64,000 bases of DNA from Metallosphaera sedula DSM 5348 (GTDB lineage Archaea > Thermoproteota > Thermoprotei_A > Sulfolobales > Sulfolobaceae). Of the stretch, positions 1 through 8,997 are shown one piece after another (the stretch's first letter is position 1; each line of letters begins with the position of its first letter). The DNA lies in assembly GCF_000016605.1 (NCBI RefSeq), contig NC_009440.1, positions 2,020,001 through 2,084,000 of the forward strand. The letters are read 5' to 3'. The notes beneath the pieces were generated by a model that was not told the origin of the DNA, did no database searches, and was given only the letters and a program-made list of their open reading frames with translations. The translations under genes and the position numbers were made by a program.

Positions 1-2
1 GT

Positions 3-371
3 GTCAAAAGTTCCAATTCTACAGAGTATTATTTCATGAAAATGTTCGATCCTAAAAGAACGGTAACTAGGGGCGATTGTAAATGTTTCGTTAGTACAGA
101 TGACTTAGACGAAGATCTGACTCCGCTCTGGAGAGAAGAGTGCGGGGATGTTCCCTTAGTGCTCAAGTTAATAGCCGTTAACCTTGACGAATCGCAAGCC
201 TCTAAGGTGAAGATTGCCATTAGGGAGTCAGCCTCGATAGTGGCATCCAGCAAGGGTATTTCGCAATACTCCAAAGAATTAGGCCTTAAGGGAAGACAGG
301 GTGTGGAATGCTTTGTAAACAGGTGTAGAGAGGTTGGGCTCTGTTCGAAAAATAGATACTTTATGCTTTAG
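3..371 (+). CDS. Unrecognised protein, probably the 3' end of a gene running in from the left edge
   Basis: I do not recognise this protein. The frame is open to the left edge of the window, so the ATG at 36 may be internal; from there it is 111 residues. It is soluble and mixed charged, with cysteines at CKC near residue 15 and CFVNRC near residue 92. There is no signal peptide or membrane segment. It ends 11 bases inside a small gene on the other strand and lies upstream of cbiC, so it may belong to the left part of the cobalamin cluster, but nothing in the residues proves this. Confidence 0.5.
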   Translation, partial: VKSSNSTEYYFMKMFDPKRTVTRGDCKCFVSTDDLDEDLTPLWREECGDVPLVLKLIAVNLDESQASKVKIAIRESASIVASSKGISQYSKELGLKGRQGVECFVNRCREVGLCSKNRYFML

Positions 372-513
372 CCTTTCCTGACCTTACTATCCTTATCAGC
401 CTTAGCGTGAAGTACAAAGCAGGTATATACATCACGTCATCGAGGGAAGACCCCTTGAACGCCAGTATCAGTGCGATGAGTAAGAGGGAAATAATTTCAT
501 CTTTCATATACAT
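361..513 (-). CDS. Small predicted membrane peptide (about 50 residues)
   Basis: A short open frame of 50 codons on the minus strand fills the gap between the first gene and cbiC. The product has a hydrophobic stretch near its N-terminus (IISLLLIALILAF), a second weaker one around YIPALYFTLRLI, and a basic tail ending in KAKA. A GGTGA Shine-Dalgarno-like element (521-525) precedes the ATG at 513. A TATA box at 531-537 would instead favour a leaderless start at the second ATG (507, 48 residues). I recognise no family. It could be a real small membrane protein or chance; the promoter spacing and residue pattern favour real. Confidence 0.4.
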   Translation of the reverse strand: MYMKDEIISLLLIALILAFKGSSLDDVMYIPALYFTLRLIRIVRSGKAKA

Positions 514-530
514 AATTGTTTCACCAACAT

Positions 531-537
531 TTTATAG
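531..537. promoter_or_regulatory. TATA box probably shared by cbiC and the small minus-strand gene
   Basis: TTTATAG lies 33-36 bases before the GTG/ATG pair at 567/570 on the plus strand and about 27 bases before the second ATG of the minus-strand small gene. Both distances fit leaderless archaeal transcripts. The position makes the TTG at 516, which lies before the TATA box, an unlikely start for cbiC. Confidence 0.45.
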
Positions 538-569
538 CCGGCGATCCTGAACACAAATATGACCATGTG

Positions 570-1133
570 ATGGGGCTCATTGATAATATCAGTGAAGAGG
601 GTGAAAGGAGGATCAAAAGTGTGTTAAATGAAATCCTAGAGCTAATGGAGGAAAGGGAGAGAAGGGTGATTCTAAGGGCCATAAGGAGCACCGGTGATCT
701 AGACCTCGTGGGAACCCTTAGGTTTTCAAGGAGAGCTCTAGATGTGGGACCGGAACTGGTTAGGAGAGGTGTGCTTGTGGATACGAGGATGGCTAGGGAA
801 GGTTTAGGAGGTTTAGGGGAGTATATTGAGCCAACTTCCAGGAAACACAGGTACCTGGCGCACGACATAGTTGAGTCATGGAGGGATAGGTTGGAGGGAA
901 AGGCGGTGCTAATTGGAACTAGCCCCCTAGTTCTCGAGAGGCTACTGGACTTAATTCGTGAGGGAGTAAGGCCAGCGCTCATCATAGGCGTTCCGGTGGG
1001 TTTTGTCAATGCTCTTCATGCAAAGTATAGGCTAACGAAACAAACCGACGTTGAATACATAACTAACATAAGTGTGAAGGGTGGAGTTGCCCTAGGCGTC
1101 AGCATAGTGAGGGCTTTGATGGAAATTGAGTGA
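570..1133 (+). CDS. cbiC: Cobalt-precorrin-8 methylmutase (CbiC/CobH family)
   Basis: CbiC moves the C11 methyl group to C12 of precorrin-8 to make cobyrinic acid in cobalamin synthesis. The family is shown by the stretch STGDLDLVGTLRFS, the VLVDTRM segment and the C-terminal GVPVGFVNA loop. I place the start at ATG 570, just after the TATA box; a TTG at 516 would add 18 residues and bring the length to the usual 205-210. Oddity: the catalytic His of CobH, in the context VHACG, aligns with Arg here (AIRSTGD). The 3' end overlaps the next gene by 8 bases, so the two are probably co-translated. Confidence 0.82.
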   Translation: MGLIDNISEEGERRIKSVLNEILELMEERERRVILRAIRSTGDLDLVGTLRFSRRALDVGPELVRRGVLVDTRMAREGLGGLGEYIEPTSRKHRYLAHDIVESWRDRLEGKAVLIGTSPLVLERLLDLIREGVRPALIIGVPVGFVNALHAKYRLTKQTDVEYITNISVKGGVALGVSIVRALMEIE

Positions 1134-2217
1134 CGTGGTGGATTTCCTGTCATCGGTGCTACACTTCTGTGAGAGAGGAGACCCCTTACCGGTGGCCTTC
1201 TCCAAGGCCAAGTCCATCAAAAGAGTTCGAAACGTGGATTATGATGAGATGTTCGAGCTCTCTAGAAAACTTGTTTTGTCTTACTATGCCCTGGAGGGAA
1301 AATCGGCAAGAAAGAAGGTGACCTCATTCCTGAACAAGGGAAGTAAGGTATCTCTCCCTCCATGGATGAGCGAGGAACTCAAGGAGCTAATTGACCTGGA
1401 CGCATATCTAAAGAGTGCCGAACTTGGAAGGTACAAATGGTTTAGGGTGAACAGAATATTGGCTGACGAGGACGACGTCCTCAGTTCCCTTGAGACACAG
1501 GGTATCAAGTTTGAAAGGGATGAAGACTTTAATTACCTTTTTAGAGTTATATCAGGAAATATTACTAAAACAAAAGAATTTGATGATTTCAAGATAATAG
1601 TCCAGGATAAGGCCAGCGTTGCGGTAGTGCAAGCCTTGGGGCCAGAGAAGGGAGACGTAATACTTGAGCTGGCTTCCGCTCCCGGCTTGAAGGCAGAACT
1701 TATCTACGAACTTACCCAAGGAGATGTTTACCTCATCCTTGCTGAACTGAACCATAAAAGATTGGACAAGGAAATCAAGTTATTGTCAACACTGGGTGTA
1801 GATCTGGGAAAGGTGGACTTTATCAACCAAGACTCCACCAGGAATTCAGTCCTAAGGGCTGACAAGGTACTCATAGATGCACCCTGCTCATCCTCAGGGA
1901 TATTCTACAAGGAGCCCACTGTGCTCTTAACTCTCAGGGATAGGGATAAGGTGGAGAACTTTTCGAAACTGCAAAAATTAATGATAAAAGAGGCATTTAA
2001 TATTAGTTTTAAGAAAGCCGTATATTCAGTATGTTCCATATTTCCAGAGGAGGGGGAAGTCATAATGGACGAGTACGTGGATAAGTTGATGACAACTGAA
2101 GTAGGAGGGATTGAGGGATATGGGAAGCATAAGTCAGGTAAGCTAAGCAGAAGGTACTTTGGACATATCCACGGAACTGAGGACTTTTTTATAGCTACGT
2201 TGCGAGGAGTGAGTTAA
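1126..2217 (+). CDS. NOP2/Sun (RsmB-like) RNA m5C methyltransferase
   Basis: This enzyme should transfer methyl from SAM to C5 of cytosine in rRNA or tRNA. The C-terminal half holds the Rossmann motif ELASAPGLKAE, motif IV DAPCSSSG and motif VI YSVCSIFPEEGE; the two cysteines in the last two are the release and catalytic cysteines of the family. The N-terminal 140 residues are divergent and may bind RNA. It begins at a TTG overlapping cbiC by 8 bases and ends one base before cbiD, so it sits inside the cobalamin operon. Its target cannot be told from sequence. Family is firm, substrate open. Confidence 0.85.
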   Translation: MSDVVDFLSSVLHFCERGDPLPVAFSKAKSIKRVRNVDYDEMFELSRKLVLSYYALEGKSARKKVTSFLNKGSKVSLPPWMSEELKELIDLDAYLKSAELGRYKWFRVNRILADEDDVLSSLETQGIKFERDEDFNYLFRVISGNITKTKEFDDFKIIVQDKASVAVVQALGPEKGDVILELASAPGLKAELIYELTQGDVYLILAELNHKRLDKEIKLLSTLGVDLGKVDFINQDSTRNSVLRADKVLIDAPCSSSGIFYKEPTVLLTLRDRDKVENFSKLQKLMIKEAFNISFKKAVYSVCSIFPEEGEVIMDEYVDKLMTTEVGGIEGYGKHKSGKLSRRYFGHIHGTEDFFIATLRGVS

Positions 2218-2218
2218 G

Positions 2219-3367
2219 TTGAGTGTAAGAATACCGCTAAACTATCAGCCAAGCTCACCCTCACTGTCCAACGCTAAATCGGCCAAGCGAAAAATCCTCA
2301 AGATGGGATTTACGACTGGAACCGCTCTTGCGGCCGCGGCTAAGGCTTGTGCCTATGCCATAACTGGAGAGATTAAGAAGGCGGTAGTGGTGTCAACCCC
2401 CATTGGACTCAGAATAGAGATTCCGCTAAATTACGTAAAAATGGAGGAAGAGTGGTGCGTAGCCTCAGTAACTAAGTACGGTGGCGATGATCCGGATGAC
2501 ACAAACGGAATGGAAATAGTGGTAAGAATGAGATTGAATGACGACAAGGGATACATAGTGGTGAGGACAGGTAAGGGGCTTGGAAAGGCGGTCAGTAAGG
2601 GGTTACCTGTGAACCCTGGAGAACCTGCCATAAACCCAGTCCCTAGGAAACAACTAATCGACAATCTAAAGGAGGTTCTCGGGGATAATTTTGGGGCAGA
2701 AATAGAGGTGATAATTCCAGAAGGAGAGAGAATCGCAAGGAGGACCTTCAATCCTAAGCTTGGGATAGAGGGAGGAGTCTCCATCCTAGGAACCAGTGGG
2801 GTGGTGAAGCCTATGAGCCTCGTGTCCTGGTACGCTTCCCTAGTGGAGCAGTTAGATATTGTAAAAACCTATGGGATAGATCAGGTTGTACTGGTACCAG
2901 GGAATATAGGTGAGACCAGCGCCAGGAGAAAGCTCAACGTTGATTCCAGGTCAATAGTTCAAATGGCCATATTCACGGGAGGTATGTTGAAGGCTTCGGC
3001 GAAGAGAGGATTCAAGGAAATTCTGCTCTATGGGCATGTGGGGAAATTAATTAAGAGCGCCATAGGCATATGGAACTCCCACTATAAGTATGGGGATGGT
3101 AGATTAGAGATAATAACTGCCTACGCAGCCAAGCACGGGGTTAAACACGACGATATCCTCAGGCTAATCAACGCTAAAACTACGGATGAAGCTATTGCCA
3201 TTTTGAAAGACTATGACTACAAGGAGATATTTAATGAAATAGCGGATAAGATATCCCTTAACTCCCATAACCTTATTGAAGGAAAGGCAAAGGTATACTG
3301 CATTCTAATAAACATGGAAGGGGAGATAGTTGGATTATCAACCGGGTCAGAGAAATTCTTGGCCTAA
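2219..3367 (+). CDS. cbiD: Cobalt-precorrin-5B C1-methyltransferase (CbiD)
   Basis: CbiD methylates C1 of cobalt-precorrin-5B in the early-cobalt-insertion route to cobalamin. Family marks are the N-terminal GFTTGTALAAAAKA, the GEPAINPVPRKQ segment, GTSGVVKPMS, and the LLYGHVGKLIKSAIGI stretch. Length is about the family norm of 360-380. The start is a TTG one base after the previous stop; about 28 residues precede the GFTTGT motif. The last 38 bases overlap the start of cbiE in another frame. Confidence 0.93.
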   Translation: MSVRIPLNYQPSSPSLSNAKSAKRKILKMGFTTGTALAAAAKACAYAITGEIKKAVVVSTPIGLRIEIPLNYVKMEEEWCVASVTKYGGDDPDDTNGMEIVVRMRLNDDKGYIVVRTGKGLGKAVSKGLPVNPGEPAINPVPRKQLIDNLKEVLGDNFGAEIEVIIPEGERIARRTFNPKLGIEGGVSILGTSGVVKPMSLVSWYASLVEQLDIVKTYGIDQVVLVPGNIGETSARRKLNVDSRSIVQMAIFTGGMLKASAKRGFKEILLYGHVGKLIKSAIGIWNSHYKYGDGRLEIITAYAAKHGVKHDDILRLINAKTTDEAIAILKDYDYKEIFNEIADKISLNSHNLIEGKAKVYCILINMEGEIVGLSTGSEKFLA

Positions 3368-3974
3368 GATCATAGGGGCTGGGCCGGGAAGCCCCGACTA
3401 CTTTACCTTGAAGCTAGTTAATAACTTGCGCGATGCTAGGAAAATAATTGCTACGAGGAGAGTTCTGAGTGCAGTAAGACCTTTCACTCACGCTGAACTC
3501 ATTGAACTTGAGGAGGGTTCCAAGTTCTACTCTATGATTAAAAACGTCGAAGCAGAGAAAGGAACCTTGATCCTGTCAACGGGAGATCCAATGATAGCTG
3601 GAATAGGAAAATTCTTTCCACATAATGAAATAGAGCCAGGAATCAGTTCTATCCAGAAGTGTGCCTCACTAATACACAGGGAGATAACTAATAGTGCCAT
3701 TATCTCTATAAGATATGGATATAATTATGAGAAAGTGGATGCAGTATTACGTCTTGGGTTGAGCGTTTTCCTCCTCCCAGAACCGGGGCTAACGGTAGGG
3801 GATAGTCTGAGAAAATTATTGTTGTATATTACGAGGCCTGAAAAGATGGAAGTCTCCGTCTGTCTTAATCTATCACTAGAGAACGAAAGAGTAATAAATG
3901 GAAAAATGTTGGAGCTCACTGACCTAAACGATAATGGGCTCAAGGTAATTTTCATCTCACCCTCCGTGAATTAA
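3330..3974 (+). CDS. cbiE: Cobalt-precorrin-7 C5-methyltransferase (CbiE)
   Basis: CbiE methylates C5 of the corrin ring from SAM and works with the decarboxylating C15-methyltransferase CbiT, which in this window lies 6 kb downstream beyond the pilus genes. The tetrapyrrole methylase fold is shown by IIGAGPGSPDYFTLK near residue 14 and STGDPMIAGIGKF near residue 83. It is a stand-alone CbiE of about 200 residues, not a CobL-type CbiE-CbiT fusion. The only in-frame start is TTG 3330, inside cbiD. The 16-base gap to upsX suggests read-through into the pilus operon. Confidence 0.88.
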   Translation: MDYQPGQRNSWPKIIGAGPGSPDYFTLKLVNNLRDARKIIATRRVLSAVRPFTHAELIELEEGSKFYSMIKNVEAEKGTLILSTGDPMIAGIGKFFPHNEIEPGISSIQKCASLIHREITNSAIISIRYGYNYEKVDAVLRLGLSVFLLPEPGLTVGDSLRKLLLYITRPEKMEVSVCLNLSLENERVINGKMLELTDLNDNGLKVIFISPSVN

Positions 3975-3990
3975 ATTACCAGACAATGAT

Positions 3991-5967
3991 GTGAAGCTAC
4001 CCGAAATAGAATTTGCTGAATCGTTATTTGTGCCCAGTGGTATCGACGTAAGTTTCATGAAAAACGATGAAAGGTTTATCCTATTAACTTCGGCACTGGT
4101 TCAACCAAGAATTGAGATAAATGATAAGGTAACAGTATCCAGTAATTTGTGGAAGTTTCAGAGGGGAAACCATCTAGTGGAGATTGATGGCGAGAAAGAG
4201 AAGATTACTAAGTGCGAGCAGGAGGAATGTACAAAGGCGTGGTCTGTGCATTACGTGATAGTTGATGGACACGAATCTCCAATACTTGAATTTAAGAATA
4301 AATTCATCTTTAATGGTGAAGAATACAGTTCATTCAGGAGAATGCTAAGTCTTTCGTTCTTGGCTAAAAGGGATAAGGCAGTGGTATTTGTTGCTGGTAA
4401 GGTCTTTACTCATGAGGGGGTAAAGGCCATAGGTTTTACGAGGTTTGGCCTCTCGTTGGTGAATAATGGATTTACTACACTCTACACATGGGATGGGGCG
4501 TCTAAAGACATCCCCGTAGAGGGGATTGTTCTGAGAGTTCAGAAAGGTGAGGTCCTATACACCGACCTACGAAATAGAATACTCTCCAATGACAGAATAA
4601 TAGGAATTTGTAACGGCATCTTTGATCTAATCTCTAAGGGACACGGATGGATTTTGGGTTCTTGCAATGGAGTGGCAAGGTACTATTTTCAGGGTGCATG
4701 GCGGGATCTTGAAACTAGTATAGATGTACTAAAGAGCGATGGAAGCCAAAATTTCCTCGGTATAGTTTCACGCAGGAAGGCGCTGATATTTGACCAGGAT
4801 TTATCTCTGAGGTATAGGTTCAAGGAAAGCGTATTGGGCATAGGGCTAAGGAAGGCGGTAGTGTTCACTGGGACTAAACTGTTTAAGCTAGATTTGGTGA
4901 ATGGTTATGATCCTGAGATATCGAAATTCTCAGAGGGGGTTATCATAAAGTATCCAGCGGGGTACAGCCTTGAGAAAAGTGAAAAACTGATTAACGTTGG
5001 CAGTATAGTTGAGAATGGGTATGTGACAGAGACCTTAGAGTACCTTGGGGATGACGGAAAAGAGGAGATTGTCATAAGTTCAGAATTCTTATCGCTTCCT
5101 CTTAAGGTTCAACTGGCCGTTTCACCAATTAAAATCATGTTTTATGGAAAAATATATGTTGCAGAGCAAAATGGTAAAACTAAGAACGGAGATGGGAACG
5201 CGATATTGTCTGGAAAAATAGTGTTATCTAGAAAACCCAAAGCAAAACTGAAATTATTTATATCTATTGAGTCAATGTCCAAAGATATTGAGATAGATTC
5301 GAATAAGGTGGAACTGTATATCCCCTTAAGGATAGGGTGGCATGAAAACGATGCTATACCCGTGAACTTCGACCTAAGACTTGAAGGCAAGAGCATATCG
5401 AAGGCCCAGTTTATCGTACCTCTGATCGGAGTCGAGAAACCTAAAAAAGCGAGAAGGATTAAAATTCAAAAGGGCCACGTCATACTAGATGTGGACAGGT
5501 ATGAGGGAGAAATGTTCACATGGGATAACATGAGAGTGATCCCCACATATAATCAGCCCGTGATGATATCTCATATTTTTACAACAAACTCTAAAAATAG
5601 ACTAGGTAAACGTATCAACTTTTCGGTTAAGCAGGGATCAGTCCTAATAAGAGCCGAAGACCTAATAGGTGATCCTAAAATAGAGATAGAGGGGAATCAA
5701 CTATGTGTCACGCCAGTAGTAAATTTAGATACTATCATTCAAGTTTACTATGCGACCCATGTTTACACGGGGTTTAGGTCCAAAATCATATTTCCCCTAG
5801 ATCCAGCATATAATACAATTCTAATTAGATTGTTTATAGGGAATACTACTATGGAAAAAACTTTCATGTTTGACTCGATAAGGCTAGGTCTAATTACAGC
5901 GGTAAGGTCTGCAAAAGCCTTATCCCAGACGACCGAAACTATTGGTGCACTCCCACTATCTTTTTAG
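3991..5967 (+). CDS. upsX: UpsX-like protein, first gene of the UV-inducible pilus operon
   Basis: A 658-residue protein of unknown biochemical role, in the position and size range of upsX, which opens the ups operon of Sulfolobales. I see alternating short beta-type stretches over the whole length (for example GWILGSCNGVARYYF), which suggests repeated beta-sheet or propeller-like structure, and no clear membrane helix or signal peptide. The identification rests on context: it is followed directly by the secretion ATPase, the membrane platform and two pilins. Start is GTG 3991; a leaderless start further in (GTG 4030 or ATG 4057) is possible because an AT-rich TATA-like stretch sits at 3969-3977. 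Confidence 0.75.
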   Translation: MKLPEIEFAESLFVPSGIDVSFMKNDERFILLTSALVQPRIEINDKVTVSSNLWKFQRGNHLVEIDGEKEKITKCEQEECTKAWSVHYVIVDGHESPILEFKNKFIFNGEEYSSFRRMLSLSFLAKRDKAVVFVAGKVFTHEGVKAIGFTRFGLSLVNNGFTTLYTWDGASKDIPVEGIVLRVQKGEVLYTDLRNRILSNDRIIGICNGIFDLISKGHGWILGSCNGVARYYFQGAWRDLETSIDVLKSDGSQNFLGIVSRRKALIFDQDLSLRYRFKESVLGIGLRKAVVFTGTKLFKLDLVNGYDPEISKFSEGVIIKYPAGYSLEKSEKLINVGSIVENGYVTETLEYLGDDGKEEIVISSEFLSLPLKVQLAVSPIKIMFYGKIYVAEQNGKTKNGDGNAILSGKIVLSRKPKAKLKLFISIESMSKDIEIDSNKVELYIPLRIGWHENDAIPVNFDLRLEGKSISKAQFIVPLIGVEKPKKARRIKIQKGHVILDVDRYEGEMFTWDNMRVIPTYNQPVMISHIFTTNSKNRLGKRINFSVKQGSVLIRAEDLIGDPKIEIEGNQLCVTPVVNLDTIIQVYYATHVYTGFRSKIIFPLDPAYNTILIRLFIGNTTMEKTFMFDSIRLGLITAVRSAKALSQTTETIGALPLSF

Positions 5968-5978
5968 TACGACTATCC

Positions 5979-7412
5979 TTGATGAGCAGAACACTCCTTG
6001 AGGAATATAATGTAATGGGAAGTAAGGTCTCCATCATCGACGAGGATGGACAGGGACTCTACATTGTTGAGGATCCAAGGATTTCCCGTGAGGAGTCATC
6101 GGCCATATCCTCCATAATGGATGAGATTTACTTTTCCTCAACATCCGTCTCAGACGCGGAGAATAAGCTACTGGAAATACTGAAAACGAAAAATATATCT
6201 CCAGAATTAAATGAAAAGATACTGAATATATTTAAAAAGAGAATACTTTATGATGAAATAACTGTGCCTGTGATGGATCCTGAGGTGGAGGAAATTGAGT
6301 GTATGGGTCCAGGCTTACCGCTTACCGTAATTCATAGAAAATATTCCAATTATATGAGGTTATACACCAACATAGTTTTGCCCAAGGAGGAAGATATACT
6401 TAGGATCATAGAAAAACTTGCAATAAAATCAAGTAAATCCGTTAATATTGCTAGACCCTATCTCGAATTTTCTCTCCCAGAAGGTCACAGGGTTGCTGCC
6501 ACCGTATCCAATGAGATCTCGAACCCAGGTTCCACATTCGATATAAGGAAATTCCCTGTGTCTCCCATATCCCTAATTAAGCTGATTAAAGGTAACTCTC
6601 TCAGCGTCGAGATTGCATCCTATCTATGGTTCTTGCTAGATTACAAACCCTTTTATCTGATAGTGGGGTCCACAGGTTCAGGGAAAACCACATTTCTGAA
6701 TGCCTTGCTAAACTTCGCTAATCCAGACGCAAAGATCCTAAGTATTGAGGATACGCCTGAGCTTAACCTTAGTGGGAAAAATTGGATAAGATTCTTTTCA
6801 AGGCAATCCCTAGTCTCGACGTATGACGTCACCATTGGTGAGCTATCAAGACTAGCCTTAAGATATAGGCCAGACTACCTGATCATAGGTGAAGTGAGGG
6901 GGAAGGAGATTGAGACCCTCATTCACGCCTCATCCTCGGGTCACGCGTCACTAAGCACTTTTCATGGGGGTAAACCCAGTGACGTCGTAACTAGGATTGT
7001 AAGCTTGCTTCCTAAGGAGCTTGCCATAATGTTCCTGAATAATGTGTGGGGCTTCATTCTAGTGGGAAGGAGAGTCGATGAAAACGGTAGAATAATTAAG
7101 GCTATAAATGCAATATATGAGACGCAAAAGATCAACGGCAAGACTAAATTCAGAAAAATAGTGTGGTGGTCGTTCAAGGATAAAATATATAAGCCAAATA
7201 ATTTCAGTGAGCTATTAAAAATTTCCACTAAATTAAAGTTTATCTCGGATTCGTATGGGTTAAGCAAGTCCGATATCCTTGACGAACTGGAGAGAAGGAA
7301 AAATGTGATAGAGAAGTTGATAGCTGAGAACATTGCAGACAACGAGATGATTCAAGCAGAGATAGCCAAATTCTACAGGGAGAGGGGTCTAAATGTCCAA
7401 AGTACGATTTGA
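5979..7412 (+). CDS. upsE: Ups pilus assembly ATPase (GspE/PilT-type secretion ATPase)
   Basis: This cytoplasmic hexameric ATPase should power assembly of Ups pili, which bring UV-damaged Sulfolobales cells together for DNA exchange. Walker A is GSTGSGKT near residue 229, the Asp box is ILSIEDTPEL, Walker B is YLIIGEVRGKEIE and the His box is SSSGHASLSTFHGG. The N-terminal 200 residues carry the usual variable domain that docks on the platform. Length of 477 fits the family. The 3' end overlaps upsF by 20 bases, so translation is probably coupled. Confidence 0.92.
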   Translation: MMSRTLLEEYNVMGSKVSIIDEDGQGLYIVEDPRISREESSAISSIMDEIYFSSTSVSDAENKLLEILKTKNISPELNEKILNIFKKRILYDEITVPVMDPEVEEIECMGPGLPLTVIHRKYSNYMRLYTNIVLPKEEDILRIIEKLAIKSSKSVNIARPYLEFSLPEGHRVAATVSNEISNPGSTFDIRKFPVSPISLIKLIKGNSLSVEIASYLWFLLDYKPFYLIVGSTGSGKTTFLNALLNFANPDAKILSIEDTPELNLSGKNWIRFFSRQSLVSTYDVTIGELSRLALRYRPDYLIIGEVRGKEIETLIHASSSGHASLSTFHGGKPSDVVTRIVSLLPKELAIMFLNNVWGFILVGRRVDENGRIIKAINAIYETQKINGKTKFRKIVWWSFKDKIYKPNNFSELLKISTKLKFISDSYGLSKSDILDELERRKNVIEKLIAENIADNEMIQAEIAKFYRERGLNVQSTI

Positions 7413-8976
7413 ATTTAAGAATATTACCCTAAGGATGGGCAGGTTCCTTGAGTTCTTAGACAGGACAAGATATTTCCCGCTATTATCAACGATTCATCCC
7501 TTTAACTTGTTCCTCAGGCTCATAAGGCAGAACATTGAAGTGTATGGAGGAAGTATCTCAAGAGTGGAAAATCTTTCAAATAGATCATTCTTAATCTTTT
7601 TAATTTCATTGTCTCTCATTGGAATACTAGTATGGCACATGGGGATATACTTTGTTCCCCTATTAATTATACCAGTTCTAGTTTATTTACTTCCTGTTAT
7701 CTATATACTAGCCTCCAAGATGGAATATTTATCCAGGTTAAATCTAGAGCTACTTCCATTTTCAATTCTTCTATATCTCAATGCGTCACTGGGAAAGGGG
7801 CTTTACGAAACATTCAACGATGTAAACCAGAGTTCCTTGTTCATTGCCTTCAGGAAAGAGTTTGAAATTATACAGAGGTATGGCATATTTCATGGTAAAT
7901 CATTTCTCGATGGAATTCAGAGGAGAATAAAGAATCTCAGAACTGGCTTAATAGTAAAGTTATACTCGTCTTCGCTTTCAGGCCAATTTTTAGGCGTAAC
8001 CATGGGTCAAAGGTCGCTGGAGTTCATTAATGACTTGCTAGGAAACATAAGGGAGGCCTTCAACAACTATGTTTCAAAGGCCTCCGAGATAGTTGAAGTC
8101 ATTTTCTCCATCTTCCTCTTAGTCCCCCTAGTAGCCATAGGGTTTCAGGGATTATCTAGTAATAATAATGGTGAGATTCTTTTAATACCGTTACTATTTG
8201 CGCCTCTCATTTACCTATGGATATCCGTGTCCCAACCCAACATGGGTATCCATGTTAAAATTGGGAAATTACAATTGGTTGGTTTACTTCTGTCCACTGC
8301 ACTATTGGCTCTACCATTCAATCTATTGCTCAGAGTAGGCATAACGTTCCTTGCAACTCAGCTGATTCTCTTTCCTTCCTACCTAGTAATTAAGAGAGAT
8401 GAGAGTATTCTCGCCGATTTTCCAACCATATTAAGAGAGATAGGCGATTTCACTAAGCTCGGATATGGAATTAGGGCATCTATTCAAAGAATAAATTTCG
8501 ATGAACTAGGCCTACACAAACCAACTGTAAAGTTCTTTGATAACGTAAAGAAACAGATTGGGATGGGAAACAATATCTATTTTGGATCTATTCAGAACGA
8601 ACAGGTAAAGTTTATCGTGGAGCTATTGAACATCCTAGACAGGAAGGGTGGAGAAGGAGTCAGGGTGCTCCAGGAACTGAGCGACATGATATATTCGATC
8701 ACATTATCCAGGACTAAGCTACAAAGAGAACTGAGTACGTTCAATATTCTTGCGCTTATTACTCCCGTACTTTTCTGGTTTTCCACTACTTCAATTGAAA
8801 CAATTTCCAGTTTCTCTTCTTCCACTCTAGGCCTATTGAATTTAGGTTATAGCTTGACATTAAGCCTGTTATACACTAAGCTAAGTAAATTTACCTTCCT
8901 AAATCCTGTGGTATACATCTCTGTGACGTTAATATCGATATTACTTTCAATCCTCCCTCCAGGATTATTATCTTGA
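7393..8976 (+). CDS. upsF: Ups pilus membrane platform protein (TadC/ArlJ-like)
   Basis: UpsF is the integral membrane core on which the ATPase drives pilin insertion. The protein has 527 residues with hydrophobic clusters near residues 55-100 (FLIFLISLSLIGILVW), 235-285, 295-340 and 450-527, separated by charged cytoplasmic domains, matching a duplicated T2SF-type layout. It starts inside the end of upsE and ends 21 bases before the upsA start codon. No missing segment is evident. Confidence 0.88.
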   Translation: MSKVRFEFKNITLRMGRFLEFLDRTRYFPLLSTIHPFNLFLRLIRQNIEVYGGSISRVENLSNRSFLIFLISLSLIGILVWHMGIYFVPLLIIPVLVYLLPVIYILASKMEYLSRLNLELLPFSILLYLNASLGKGLYETFNDVNQSSLFIAFRKEFEIIQRYGIFHGKSFLDGIQRRIKNLRTGLIVKLYSSSLSGQFLGVTMGQRSLEFINDLLGNIREAFNNYVSKASEIVEVIFSIFLLVPLVAIGFQGLSSNNNGEILLIPLLFAPLIYLWISVSQPNMGIHVKIGKLQLVGLLLSTALLALPFNLLLRVGITFLATQLILFPSYLVIKRDESILADFPTILREIGDFTKLGYGIRASIQRINFDELGLHKPTVKFFDNVKKQIGMGNNIYFGSIQNEQVKFIVELLNILDRKGGEGVRVLQELSDMIYSITLSRTKLQRELSTFNILALITPVLFWFSTTSIETISSFSSSTLGLLNLGYSLTLSLLYTKLSKFTFLNPVVYISVTLISILLSILPPGLLS

Positions 8977-8985
8977 CACTAGATT

Positions 8986-8992
8986 AGGTGAT
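8986..8992 (+). promoter_or_regulatory. Shine-Dalgarno site that fixes the upsA CTG start
   Basis: AGGTGAT is a seven-base match to the archaeal anti-Shine-Dalgarno complement (TGAGGTGAT). It ends five bases before a CTG codon at 8998 that opens the upsA pilin frame. An in-frame TGA at 8989-8991 rules out any earlier start, so this site supports initiation at CTG. Confidence 0.65.
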
Positions 8993-8997
8993 CCGAC

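Noticed and set aside
5855-5870. ANTTTC hexamers before upsE and near 8943 before upsA as UV elements
   Set aside because: The motif is short and frequent, and these copies lie inside coding sequence without a well placed TATA box.
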